Both the position numbers and the translations under genes were made by a program. Positions 31,479 through 42,117 of a stretch of 64,000 nt of DNA are shown piece after piece. The notes under the pieces were generated by a model that searched no databases, was not told where the DNA came from, and saw only the letters and a list, made by a program, of their open reading frames with translations. The first letter of the stretch is position 1. Each line of letters starts with the position of its first letter. The stretch covers positions 19,951,591 to 20,015,590 of the forward strand of contig NC_079904.1 in assembly GCF_024868665.1 (NCBI RefSeq). The letters run 5' to 3'. Origin of the DNA: Triplophysa rosa (taxonomy: Eukaryota; Chordata; Actinopteri; Cypriniformes; Nemacheilidae).

Positions 31479-32765
31479 AGCTTTATATGTTTAGCACACA
31501 TACATTATGTTTAGTTTAGATGTAATCCTGTATGATCATTTAGCCTAATTATCTTCATTAGCCCCCTAGGCCTATATGTATTTATGAGCAGTGTTCTTTT
31601 ATTTTGTCTATTCCCTTTACCAGTTTTAGCAGCAATTTACCAGTAAGTAGTAAGTTTCTTGTAAATAGTAAAGTGTAGAAGCCATGTGTTTGTTGGATTT
31701 ATTACCATTTGTATTACCATAATTTAACTACAAACATAAACTATAGCTAGTATAATGAAACTATGGTATGTTTAGTTGCTGTGGTTTTACTAAAGATTAT
31801 TAATTGGAGTATGGTTCCTATATATAGAAAATGGTAAATTTGTGGATACTGTGGTTTTACTGCAAATACCATCCCTGCTGAAAAAAACAATGATTTTTTT
31901 AATTAGAATGAGATTTTTAAATTAATTTCCTCTTTGTAGTGTGTTTTGGGTTTTATTCCAATAGGATTTACCATCCCATCAATAGAATCCATCACATACA
32001 AGTAGACAACAAGTATCCATAGTACAATTCCCATTATAACCATTAAATCCATTACATTTTCTGTTGTATTTTGCGCAGGGTTCTATTGTTTTTATTTCAA
32101 CAGGAATACTTCAACTATAGTTACTTTAGTAAAAACATCATTCATTTTCCAAATCGCTTTAAATGATATAGCAGCAGATCAGAAGTTAACACGCACGCGT
32201 AGCTCAAGGTGTATGTGATGCTTATTTACCGTTTAGCCGTTATGCCGATCATTTTCATGACAATGTTTCTATGATCTTTGACTGATCGTAACCCACAGAT
32301 GATTACACCACACTTTAACATGTGCCCTTTTCGTCTTTTGTTGTTCTATTTGTCTTTTTAGAGAGCTATCAACGGTGTAGCAGCGCCTACGTTTACATTA
32401 GTTTAGCGGGGAAGATCCCAGAGTTGCCAGATTTGCGTAATTTTTTTGCTAAATGGCCATTCAAAGCTTGCCGGAAAACCGCGATCTTAGAAAAACTGAA
32501 ATACTTGGCAACATTAAAAGGTCCTGGAAGATCGCAAGCAAGATAAATGACGCACACCGGAAAATCCGCTGCATATAAACCATTTTCTACTTTGGACCTT
32601 TTTATAAATGTAGTGGAGTAAAAAGTATGATATTTGTCTTTCAAATGTAGTGAAGTTAAAGTACAAGTACTCAGAAAAAATAATACTCAAGTAAAGTACA
32701 GATACTCAAAAAGTGTACTTAAGTACAGTACTCAGGTAAATTTACTTCGTTACTGTCCACCACTG

Positions 32766-34489
32766 CATCAAAATTGCCAATTAATAGCGCAAATTATTTT
32801 AGACCGATTTTAAGTCAGAGAGATTAAAAAAGATGACTTTGAAATTATTCAGGTAATAGATGCCCGTTCAGTCAAAAACTTAGCATATAAAATGGTACCT
32901 GTCGAATATCCGTCCAGACATGGCCCTTTCCGGTACGATCTTCCACATCCATCCCGAATCATAAACTGCATACATTTCCATCATAGTCAACTAGTCCTTA
33001 ATAAACTGGCACTAAATATCAGTAAGAAAAGTAAGAGAAGCCACTGAATATAATAGTTTTCATATATAATAATACTTGCGCAAACAGACGATTAGAAAAC
33101 ACAATAAATGCGCTGCTTTTGTGGATGTCTGCTGTTCGGGAAACACAGTCGTGACAGTTCTAAGAGGCAATTACAGAATACTTTGACGACTTTGCTCAGG
33201 CGTTTAAGAATGACCATCACAACATTTCTGATGCTGTGTAACAAGATCAGTACTCTGGTTAGTCAGGTTACGCCGTCTCATAGTGCAGTTACGTGACTTT
33301 TTGGAGGAATTTATTCGGCAAATGCGTTTCCATCTCCTATTATTCGCATTAACCCTTTTTCGCAAAAATGAAAAACCACCTCAAGCGAGCTTAAAAACTT
33401 TTTTGCGAATTAAGGGTTTTTAATTCGAAATTTGGCGTTTCCATCACTCGTGTCTGATGCGAAACTTCAAAATACGAATAAAACCAGAGTGATGGAAACC
33501 CGCTTACTGTTATCGACTGTTTGGATATATAAATATGAACAAAGTTCGTCGGTAAATATGCACATGGTTACCATGAGGCTGTGTGAAAGAACAAATAGTC
33601 GAAATCACCGCTTTTTATTCTAAGTTGTTAGATGATGTCGCGTCATGAACTGACAACAGAAACTGAAAATATGTCAATGAGAACGATTTTATTGTTGTAA
33701 ATATAATGAGTTGATATACCCTCGTGGCTGTCTTAAATCTTAAAAGATTAGAGGTTTTTTTACATTTGGTGGTGTTTCCTTGCCAATTGTGAATTATTTT
33801 ATATTGATATAATGTTGATCAGTACTTATCTAATAATGAAGGCTAAATATTGGTAATCCACAGTGCTTTTACATACATCGCAAAATGTTTTTAAAAAAAA
33901 GATGTCATAATATATATGCTAAATAATACTTATAATACTTGTTAATGTCGTTTACTGTAACACATTACACGCTTACATAATAACGTGAGTCGAGAGGTGC
34001 TTGTTACACAAATAAAGTTTAACAAATGGACAAATTACTCTTGTAGTATCATTGACAAAGACTGCCCTGCCCGTTTAGTCTTTGAAAAAATGAAGATGGA
34101 AATATTTTAGAATTGCATTTAAGAATATTTTTAAAAACTTTCTGTAATTTATCTGAAGAAAGTTCTTATATTTTCTCTTAAGAACAGTTTTGTGAATCTG
34201 GCATGTTTGTGTTGAATTATGGAAGAATCTGATAGAACTGAATTAAAAGGTTGAGGTGTGGTAGTGTGTGCTTGAATATGCCAGTGAGTTACAGTATGCA
34301 GGGAAAGGTCTTGTTGCTGGTCCAGGAAGGCCTTGTTGCAATCATGTGGTGTATATCCTGTATGATGGAGGATGTGTACAGGTGTTGATATTGTCCTTCA
34401 GGTTGTGATCATAGTTTGTAACTTGTCAATGTAATCCTGTAATCCTGAAACATAGAGGTGTTTCATACACATAGTACCCTAGGCTAATT
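32766..34489. other. Repeat-rich interval without genes
   Basis: 33300-33505 contains CGTTTCCATC and GTGATGGAAACCC, likely MITE ends. The related phrase GGGTTTCCATC also occurs at 31081. The rest is AT-rich with no supportable feature. Confidence 0.4.
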
Positions 34490-34918
34490 TAAAACTTTAT
34501 TGTGCGCATGTGTGTGTATGGGGGGGTCCATAACACACTTGTGCCCAGGGGCCTCTGAGTTCTTAATCCGGGCCTGATTGGAGGTCGTCCAGGGTTTTGC
34601 GTGGGCGCAACATGTTGACCAATTATGTTGCATAACATTTCAAATGTGGCCTCTGACATTCTGAAATGTTGTAGCCAAAGGTTGGGAGTGAAATGTGTGT
34701 TGACAACGACCTCCCAAAAATCCTGCTGACGTTGTCTTTGCCATATGTACGGGGCTCGTCGCCGTAATACCCTTGCTGCTATTGCCCTCATAAGGAATTC
34801 TGCATTTCTCCTTCTGCGCATAACATTGCATTTGGTATATGCAAGCTGCACTGCTAATATATTTATAACTTGCCCAATCATAACAAGTTGCAAGCCTGTT
34901 TTCATTTTGTATGGTCAA
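34490..34918 (-). pseudogene. Harbinger transposase N-terminal fragment with adjoining TIR
   Basis: Minus-strand residues RRRAPYIWQRQRQQDFWEVV, then TPNLWLQHFRMSEATFEMLC and APTQNPGRPPI match the N-terminal part of HARBI1-like transposases. After GRPPI the similarity ends and the sequence runs straight into a terminus (AGGCCCGGATTAAGAACTCA on the minus strand). The central DDE part is therefore deleted and an internally deleted element remains. The single N at 34946 follows closely. Confidence 0.7.
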
Positions 34919-34945
34919 GTGCTTTATTTACTGTTGGTTACTAGG

Positions 34946-34946
34946 N
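34946..34946. other. Single N, left boundary of inserted block
   Basis: One ambiguous base in otherwise clean sequence. Together with the N at 42117 it brackets the inverted-repeat block exactly. Confidence 0.9.
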
Positions 34947-35011
34947 AAACATAAACAACTCATGGCTTTCTCACATAAAACCTAAGGGCTCCGTCCCGAT
35001 CCTGCCACACG
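34947..35011. repeat. 65-bp LTR segment, direct copy of 39091-39155
   Basis: Both copies start AAACATAAACAACTCATGGC and end CCTGCCACACG; I see no difference between them. The spacing between the copies is 4144 bp. On the minus strand this is LTR sequence continuing from the LTR start at 35048. Confidence 0.85.
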
Positions 35012-35059
35012 ACTAGAAATTCAGAAACAAGAAGGCAGGACCGTGACAGAGCCCCCCCT

Positions 35060-35655
35060 TAATGAACACCCCCAGGGGTTGACAAACAAGACATGACAGA
35101 CTGGGAAAAAGACAAAAACCAGACAGACATGGTGAACAAGACAAGGGGCAAACAAGACCAAGGGATTGGGGTGACTCAACAAAAACAACAAACATGGGAG
35201 GGGGAGTGGGGCAAAACAAGGGTTCAAAGGGGGCAGTCCAAAGGGTCTGGGGGGAATGGTCCTAGTCCACGATTGTGCTTGAGGGTGCGGAGTTCTGGGG
35301 GACATAGGGGAGGAAGTCCTGGGGGGAACCGCCGACTGGAATGTCGGCGGTACAAGGCTGGGCGCCGGCTCGAAGGCCGGACGCACAAGGCTGGGGACCG
35401 GCTGGAAGGCTGGCTGGAAGGCCGGCTGCTGCACCGGGCTGGACATTGGACCGGACGCCGGCTGCACCGGACTGGATTCTGGCCGCACCGGACTGGATTC
35501 CGGCCGCACCTGACCCCGGGATCGTCCCGGTTGGCCACGAATCTGACCATTTCCGTGAATCCTAGGGGGCCCTTCTCAGACGGGGTGAGGCGCTGAGTGA
35601 GGCAGCAGTTGAAGATCGTCTTCAACTCTGCCTCGTTGAACTCAGTCGCATCTGC
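35060..35655 (-). pseudogene. gag/proline-rich fragment of an LTR element (left arm)
   Basis: Identical in content to 41474-42069. A short gag-like frame (FNEAELKTIFNCCLTQRLTP) is followed, one frame over, by a proline-rich stretch (RPESSPVRPESSPVQPAS). A polypurine tract and LTR start (TGTCACGGTCCTGCC) follow. See the right-arm entry. Confidence 0.6.
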
Positions 35656-36599
35656 CACCGTGCTTCACTGTAGGGATGGTATTGGCCAGGTGATGAGCGG
35701 TGCCTGGTTTCCTCCAGATATGAGTTCAATCTTTGTTTCTTCAGACCAGAGAATCTTGTTTCTCATAGTCTGAGAGTCCTTCAGGTGCCTTTTGGCAAAC
35801 TCCAGGTGGGCTGTCATGTGCCTTTTACTGAGGAGTGGCTTCCGTCTGGCCACTCTGCCATACAGGCCTGATTGGTGGAGTGCTGCAGAGATGGTTGTTC
35901 TTCTGGAAGGTTCTCCTCTCTCCACAGAGACATACTGGAGCTCTGTCAGAGTGATCATCAGGTTCTTGGTCACCTCCCTGACTAAGGCCCTTCTCCCCCG
36001 ATCGCTCAGTTTGGCCGGGTGGCCAGCTCGAAGAGTCCTGGTGGTTCCAAACTTCTTCCATTTACTGATGATGGAGGCCACTGTGCTCATTGGGACCTTC
36101 AATGCTGCAGAAATTTTTCTGTACCCTTCCCCAGATCTGTGCCTCGATACAATCCTCTCTCTCGGAGGTCTACAGACAATTCCTTGGACTTCATGGCTTG
36201 CTTTGTGCTCTGACATGCACTGTTAACTGTGGGACAGGTTATATAGACAGGTGTGTGCCTTTCCAAATCATGTCCAATCAACTGAATTTACCACAGGTGG
36301 ACTCCAATCAAGTTGTAGAAACATCTCAAGGAAGATCAGTGGAAACAGGATGCACCTGAGCTCAATTTTAAGTGTCATGGCAAAGGCTGTGACTACTTAT
36401 GTACATGTGCTTTTTTCATTATTTTTTTTAAAAAATAAATTTGCAAAGATTTCAAACAAACTTCTTTCACGTTGTCATTATGGGGTATTGTTTGTAGAAT
36501 TTTGAGGAAAATAATGAATTTAATCCATTTTGGAATAAGGCTGTAACATAACAAAATGTGGAAAAAGTGAAGCGCTTTGAATAATTTCCGGATGCACTG
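35656..36599 (-). mobile_element. Tc1-like element, 5' half (left arm)
   Basis: The mirror copy of 40530-41473. It contains a terminal repeat ending CAGTGCATCCGGAAA (36599 side) and the transposase N-terminal half at 35665-36216. The 3' half is replaced by the LTR-element fragment. Confidence 0.85.
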
Positions 36600-36615
36600 T
36601 AAATATGTTATTTTC

Positions 36616-37173
36616 CTGTGATGGTAATCCAGATCATTAAGGAAAACTTGCTCAGCGTCTTGCACGGACAAATTCTGCAGCACAGCCAAACCAGTTTATG
36701 ATGGCCTACTAAATACAACATGTTCATTTAAATATACCTTTATACGAATACAGAATAGCAAACCACTTTACTCAGATCTCTACATAAGTTCACCATCGTA
36801 GACATGATGTTTGCATACCGTACAGTGGGCTTTAAAAGTGCAGAGCAGGAGAAGGCACAAATGCATAACATGGGTGGACACAGCTCTGGAAACAGAACAC
36901 CACAGATCAGTGAAACTCATTTGTGTTAAGTTGTGTCCTCTGCAGTACTCAGTACAGTACTCCTTAAGGCCACAAGGCTTTCTCAATAAAATGTATTATT
37001 CACAGATTATGCATTTATCAATTTAGATCAAACATTACCTGTAGCATATTCCTTGTGGTTAGGAATAAATGGAGATCAAGGATTATCCGATCATTAAAAT
37101 TATGTAGGCTTTTGACTCTTTGTACAGGTTGTGGGTTCCACATTAATGGCAACATGACAGTAGAGAGACACAT
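36616..37173 (-). other. Three exon-like segments (left arm)
   Basis: These are the mirrors of the right-arm segments: 37039-37173 (E1), 36819-36885 (E2) and 36616-36674 (E3). Splice sites and reading frames are as described for 39956-40513. Confidence 0.4.
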
Positions 37174-38069
37174 CTGGAAAACCACAAATTCAACAGAAAA
37201 CACATTGAATGATTAAAAGCTATACAGTAATATACCACAGTAAACTTGATCAAGAAATCATTGGTTTCAGTTAAATATTCAGTCTTGTCATGTAAATAAT
37301 CATAATTAAGATTACAGGCGCAGTTCTTGATTAACAGCGGTCACTAGCGGAGCTAGTGTCAGGCAGGAGCTAGGACCTGTGTTAATATTATAAAGACTTT
37401 ACAGCAGAGACACGTTAGGACCCGCGGTACTAAGGCTTTTAGCAGATATACTCACAGATATCTATGGAGATACTTTCCAGCAGAGAGACCTTGGAGAGAA
37501 AGATCGTCTAAAAATTACACCCGAGGATGCTTTGATTCGGATCAATATGTGAGTAACATACTAACATACCAATATATGTTGTTGTTGTAATATTAGCTGT
37601 GTGACGGAGCAGTTTTTAGTGTCATTGTTTATCTGGAACTGCTTTAATATTGTACTCGTCCAGATACTGGAGAGCGAGCGAGAGCGCGTGTTACTTCATG
37701 ATGAATAAACTTTCAGTTAATCCGCGGGTCACATGCGTTCCGCACCGGAGAGCACGATCCGTATGAATCACGGATCATCCCGCGATCCGTTTCACCACCA
37801 TACCGCAGCGGAAAGGAAGAGGAAACGCGCGTTGTAGAGTTGTTTGTCCGTTTAGGGCTGCTGTACAAAACATGGCGGCGAATTCAATGTATGTAGGGCC
37901 GCTCTGTATGTAGATATAAATAGCTTATTCTAAGGTATTACAAACATAATGGTTCATTACGTAAGGTCTTTATACACCTCTGAAGAAATAGTTTTGTATA
38001 TTATATTGCATTTCTGTCAATAGATCCTCCTAAAAATGCCGTATTGTTCCTTTAAACAAACGTTCACAC

Positions 38070-38335
38070 TTAAAGGGATACAGATACAGACTCATAATTA
38101 CTCATATACATTTATTTGTTCTTCTGGAAGATATTTGGAAGAATGTCAGATCTCATCCCCTACTGACTCCCATAGTATTTATTTTCCCTACTATGGCAGT
38201 GGGGGATGAGATCTGACATTCTTCCAAATATCTTCCTGTGTGTTCAACAAAACAAAGAAATGTATACATGTTTGGAACAATCCGAGGGTGAGTAAACGAT
38301 GACAGAATTTTTTTTTTTTGGGTTAAGTATCCCTT
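38070..38335. repeat. Hairpin MITE in spacer
   Basis: Outer ends AAAGGGATAC and GTATCCCTTT pair. Inside, two arms of about 37 bp (GGAAGATATTTGGAAGAATG...) are nearly perfectly complementary around a loop containing TTATTTTCCCTAC. The same element is at about 43858-44140 in the second version of the locus. The family is very common in cyprinids. Confidence 0.75.
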
Positions 38336-38826
38336 TAAGACAGACTACTGCTGACTTAATGCAGCTGACCAACACAGAATGCATTAACATATTAATATGT
38401 TGTGAAGTTTAGTTCATTACTTGACAGAATAAATTATAATAGTCACTAAATCGGCACATGTTTACCTAAATAAACACTTTTTATTTTACACAGTTACCAA
38501 CTTTGGCTGTTCAATAAGAAAGCACAATTTTTGTAACGTTAAACACATAAATCTTCATTAACATTCAGTACTTACACTCTGATTGTTGTCCATATTTGGT
38601 TGCTAGAAATGCGGTTCATCCATTTTGCAGGTGCGTTGTCAACTGCGTCTTAGCATCTTTCCCCCTTTCAGTGACATATGTTTATCTTTTTCTCTACTTA
38701 AAAGAAAGTGATGGGGTGAAATAATTAACACAAATGCTGCCTTGTAGCACTATACATCTCTCTTTATAACTTTTTCACTGTCCTAAATAGAAAAAACGTC
38801 ACTTTGAAATTAACTAACACAGCTTC

Positions 38827-39153
38827 TGTCAAGGAACGCGTAGCGAAGAACCCAAGCGCAGGCAGCAGGGATGAAGCAGGACATCTGTACATACAGGACG
38901 CACAAGGTACACGTACATACACAACGCAATCCACGAGCAACAGGACAAAGAAACATGAGGGCATTTTAAAGGCAAGACAAACGAGGGATAATGACACAGG
39001 GCAGGTGGGAAACATTAGACACGGCAGGGAAGCAATACAGGAAACGAGAGGGGCGAATGACAAGACACGAGAAAGCACATGAGATGTAAAAAACATAAAC
39101 AACTCATGGCTTTCTCACATAAAACCTAAGGGCTCCGTCCCGATCCTGCCACA
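38827..39153 (-). repeat. LTR lacking its first bases
   Basis: On the + strand it runs from TGTCAAGGAACGCG to CCTGCCACA. Its phrase GAAGAACCCAAGCGCAGGCA is shared with the LTRs at 44744 and 46922, so it is a related family in the same orientation. The first 36 bases of the LTR (minus sense) are missing here and are found at 42081-42116. Confidence 0.6.
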
Positions 39154-39955
39154 CGATAAAGACCTTACGTAATGAACCATTATGTTTGTAATACCTTAGA
39201 ATAAGCTATTTATATCTACATACAGAGCGGCACTACATACATTGAATTCGCCGCCATGTTTTGTACAGCAGCCCTAAACGGACAAACAACTCTACAACGC
39301 GCGTTTCCTCTTCCTTTCCGCTGCGGTATGGTGGTGAAACGGATCGCGGGATGATCCGTGATTCATACGGATCGTGCTCTCCGGTGCGGAACGCATGTGA
39401 CCCGCGGATTAACTGAAAGTTTATTCATCATGAAGTAACACGCGCTCTCGCTCGCTCTCCAGTATCTGGACGAGTACAATATTAAAGCAGTTCCAGATAA
39501 ACAATGACACTAAAAACTGCTCCGTCACACAGCTAATATTACAACAACAACATATATTGGTATGTTAGTATGTTACTCACATATTGATCCGAATCAAAGC
39601 ATCCTCGGGTGTAATTTTTAGACGATCTTTCTCTCCAAGGTCTCTCTGCTGGAAAGTATCTCCATAGATATCTGTGAGTATATCTGCTAAAAGCCTTAGT
39701 ACCGCGGGTCCTAACGTGTCTCTGCTGTAAAGTCTTTATAATATTAACACAGGTCCTAGCTCCTGCCTGACACTAGCTCCGCTAGTGACCGCTGTTAATC
39801 AAGAACTGCGCCTGTAATCTTAATTATGATTATTTACATGACAAGACTGAATATTTAACTGAAACCAATGATTTCTTGATCAAGTTTACTGTGGTATATT
39901 ACTGTATAGCTTTTAATCATTCAATGTGTTTTCTGTTGAATTTGTGGTTTTCCAG

Positions 39956-40513
39956 ATGTGTCTCTCTACTGTCATGTTGCCATTAATGTGGAACCCACAA
40001 CCTGTACAAAGAGTCAAAAGCCTACATAATTTTAATGATCGGATAATCCTTGATCTCCATTTATTCCTAACCACAAGGAATATGCTACAGGTAATGTTTG
40101 ATCTAAATTGATAAATGCATAATCTGTGAATAATACATTTTATTGAGAAAGCCTTGTGGCCTTAAGGAGTACTGTACTGAGTACTGCAGAGGACACAACT
40201 TAACACAAATGAGTTTCACTGATCTGTGGTGTTCTGTTTCCAGAGCTGTGTCCACCCATGTTATGCATTTGTGCCTTCTCCTGCTCTGCACTTTTAAAGC
40301 CCACTGTACGGTATGCAAACATCATGTCTACGATGGTGAACTTATGTAGAGATCTGAGTAAAGTGGTTTGCTATTCTGTATTCGTATAAAGGTATATTTA
40401 AATGAACATGTTGTATTTAGTAGGCCATCATAAACTGGTTTGGCTGTGCTGCAGAATTTGTCCGTGCAAGACGCTGAGCAAGTTTTCCTTAATGATCTGG
40501 ATTACCATCACAG
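39956..40513 (+). other. Three exon-like segments of an unrecognised transcript (right arm)
   Basis: E1 39956-40090 (acceptor TTTTCCAG, donor GTAATG, 45 open codons, MCLSTVMLPLMWNPQPVQ...). E2 40244-40310 (acceptor CTGTTTCCAG, donor GTATGC). E3 40455-40513 (acceptor GTGCTGCAG, donor changed to GAAAAT here, but GTAAGT in the copy ending 47686). E1 and E2 do not join in frame at the first AG of E2; using the next AG, two bases on, gives an open frame through all three. The flanking intron-like sequence is shared between copies too. I do not recognise the product; it may be a non-coding RNA or a broken gene. Confidence 0.4.
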
Positions 40514-40529
40514 GAAAATAACATATTTA

Positions 40530-41473
40530 CAGTGCATCCGGAAATTATTCAAAGCGCTTCACTTTTTCCACATTTTGTTATGTTACAGCCTTATTCCAAA
40601 ATGGATTAAATTCATTATTTTCCTCAAAATTCTACAAACAATACCCCATAATGACAACGTGAAAGAAGTTTGTTTGAAATCTTTGCAAATTTATTTTTTA
40701 AAAAAAATAATGAAAAAAGCACATGTACATAAGTAGTCACAGCCTTTGCCATGACACTTAAAATTGAGCTCAGGTGCATCCTGTTTCCACTGATCTTCCT
40801 TGAGATGTTTCTACAACTTGATTGGAGTCCACCTGTGGTAAATTCAGTTGATTGGACATGATTTGGAAAGGCACACACCTGTCTATATAACCTGTCCCAC
40901 AGTTAACAGTGCATGTCAGAGCACAAAGCAAGCCATGAAGTCCAAGGAATTGTCTGTAGACCTCCGAGAGAGAGGATTGTATCGAGGCACAGATCTGGGG
41001 AAGGGTACAGAAAAATTTCTGCAGCATTGAAGGTCCCAATGAGCACAGTGGCCTCCATCATCAGTAAATGGAAGAAGTTTGGAACCACCAGGACTCTTCG
41101 AGCTGGCCACCCGGCCAAACTGAGCGATCGGGGGAGAAGGGCCTTAGTCAGGGAGGTGACCAAGAACCTGATGATCACTCTGACAGAGCTCCAGTATGTC
41201 TCTGTGGAGAGAGGAGAACCTTCCAGAAGAACAACCATCTCTGCAGCACTCCACCAATCAGGCCTGTATGGCAGAGTGGCCAGACGGAAGCCACTCCTCA
41301 GTAAAAGGCACATGACAGCCCACCTGGAGTTTGCCAAAAGGCACCTGAAGGACTCTCAGACTATGAGAAACAAGATTCTCTGGTCTGAAGAAACAAAGAT
41401 TGAACTCATATCTGGAGGAAACCAGGCACCGCTCATCACCTGGCCAATACCATCCCTACAGTGAAGCACGGTG
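40530..41473 (+). mobile_element. Tc1-like element, 5' half (right arm)
   Basis: It starts at TA-CAGTGCATCCGGAAA, continues with the characteristic AAAGCGCTTCACTTTTTCCA and CACATTTTGTTATGTTACAG leader, and encodes the N-terminal half of the transposase. The right half and TIR are absent: from 41474 the sequence is LTR-element gag. Confidence 0.88.
40913..41464 (+). pseudogene. Tc1-like transposase, N-terminal half
   Basis: The 183-residue frame holds the paired-type helix-turn-helix (GEGYRKISAALKVPMSTVAS, SKWKKFGTTRTL), the second DNA-binding part (LYGRVARRKPLLSKRHMTAH) and the start of the DDE domain (NKILWSEETKIEL). Usual transposases are about 340 residues. Damage: a GA insertion puts the true start (MKSKELSVDLRER, at about 40936) in another frame; the first catalytic Asp of WSDETK is Glu; about 20 bases are missing after IEL; a stop follows WPIPSLQ. 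It is inactive. Confidence 0.85.
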
Positions 41474-42069
41474 GCAGATGCGACTGAGTTCAACGAGGCA
41501 GAGTTGAAGACGATCTTCAACTGCTGCCTCACTCAGCGCCTCACCCCGTCTGAGAAGGGCCCCCTAGGATTCACGGAAATGGTCAGATTCGTGGCCAACC
41601 GGGACGATCCCGGGGTCAGGTGCGGCCGGAATCCAGTCCGGTGCGGCCAGAATCCAGTCCGGTGCAGCCGGCGTCCGGTCCAATGTCCAGCCCGGTGCAG
41701 CAGCCGGCCTTCCAGCCAGCCTTCCAGCCGGTCCCCAGCCTTGTGCGTCCGGCCTTCGAGCCGGCGCCCAGCCTTGTACCGCCGACATTCCAGTCGGCGG
41801 TTCCCCCCAGGACTTCCTCCCCTATGTCCCCCAGAACTCCGCACCCTCAAGCACAATCGTGGACTAGGACCATTCCCCCCAGACCCTTTGGACTGCCCCC
41901 TTTGAACCCTTGTTTTGCCCCACTCCCCCTCCCATGTTTGTTGTTTTTGTTGAGTCACCCCAATCCCTTGGTCTTGTTTGCCCCTTGTCTTGTTCACCAT
42001 GTCTGTCTGGTTTTTGTCTTTTTCCCAGTCTGTCATGTCTTGTTTGTCAACCCCTGGGGGTGTTCATTA
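41474..42069 (+). pseudogene. gag/proline-rich fragment of an LTR element (right arm)
   Basis: Frame 1 (41471-41905) gives EFNEAELKTIFNCCLTQRLT and then VRFVANRDDPG. Frame 2 (41620-42108), shifted by -1, gives RPESSPVRPESSPVQPASGP, VQQPAFQPAFQPVPS and further Pro-rich sequence. The same SSPVQPA/QPAFQP vocabulary appears in the complete element at 44744-47558, so both belong to one superfamily. It joins Tc1 abruptly on the left and is followed by a polypurine tract (AAGGGGGGGCTC) and LTR start. Confidence 0.6.
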
Positions 42070-42080
42070 AGGGGGGGCTC

Positions 42081-42116
42081 TGTCACGGTCCTGCCTTCTT
42101 GTTTCTGAATTTCTAG
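42081..42116 (+). repeat. First 36 bases of an LTR
   Basis: TGTCACGGTCCTGCCTTCTT and the following bases up to TTTCTAG lie immediately 3' of the polypurine tract. The continuation TCGTGTGGCAGG is not here but at the left arm (minus strand) and the spacer end, and the sequence stops at an N. Confidence 0.75.
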
Positions 42117-42117
42117 N
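42117..42117. other. Single N, right boundary of inserted block
   Basis: It sits exactly where the mirror arm has position 35012 (A). If the LTR were continuous the base would be T. Confidence 0.9.

Larger units (their letters stand above)
30619..32765. mobile_element. hAT-like non-autonomous element with 47-bp TIRs
   Basis: The left end CAGTGGTGGACAGTAACGAA and the reverse complement of the right end are identical for about 47 bp, followed on both sides by GTACTT/AAGTAC-rich sequence typical of a widespread fish family. It is interrupted after 30664 by a GGGCCGGATTA-type element and carries a hairpin MITE (31368-31478). Flanking octamers do not match, so the target duplication is lost or the ends were rearranged. 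Confidence 0.65.
35013..37973. repeat. Left arm of 2961-bp inverted repeat
   Basis: The mirror of 39156-42116: every position p here corresponds to 77129-p on the other arm. All open frames reappear at mirrored coordinates with the same sequence, so the arms are the same length and, as far as I can check, identical. Contents on the minus strand: MITE-like insert, three exon-like segments, half of a Tc1 element, a gag/proline-rich LTR-element fragment and an LTR start. Confidence 0.93.
37974..39155. other. Spacer of the inverted repeat
   Basis: A 1182-bp single-copy loop between the arms. It holds a hairpin MITE (38070-38335), an intron-like stretch (38336-38820) homologous to 43360-43880 in inverted orientation, and most of an LTR (38827-39153). 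Its right end is the second copy of the 65-bp LTR segment. Confidence 0.85.
39156..42116. repeat. Right arm of 2961-bp inverted repeat
   Basis: The mirror of 35013-37973. On this strand the contents are in sense order: insert (39156-39815), E1, E2, E3, Tc1 5' half, gag/proline-rich fragment, polypurine tract and LTR start. It ends with TTTCTAG directly before the N at 42117. Confidence 0.93.

Noticed and set aside
34947..42116. Reading the inverted repeat as a giant transposon with 2961-bp TIRs
   Set aside because: The outer ends lie inside an LTR, there is no target duplication, and single Ns mark both boundaries. LTR-linked rearrangement or assembly error explains it better.
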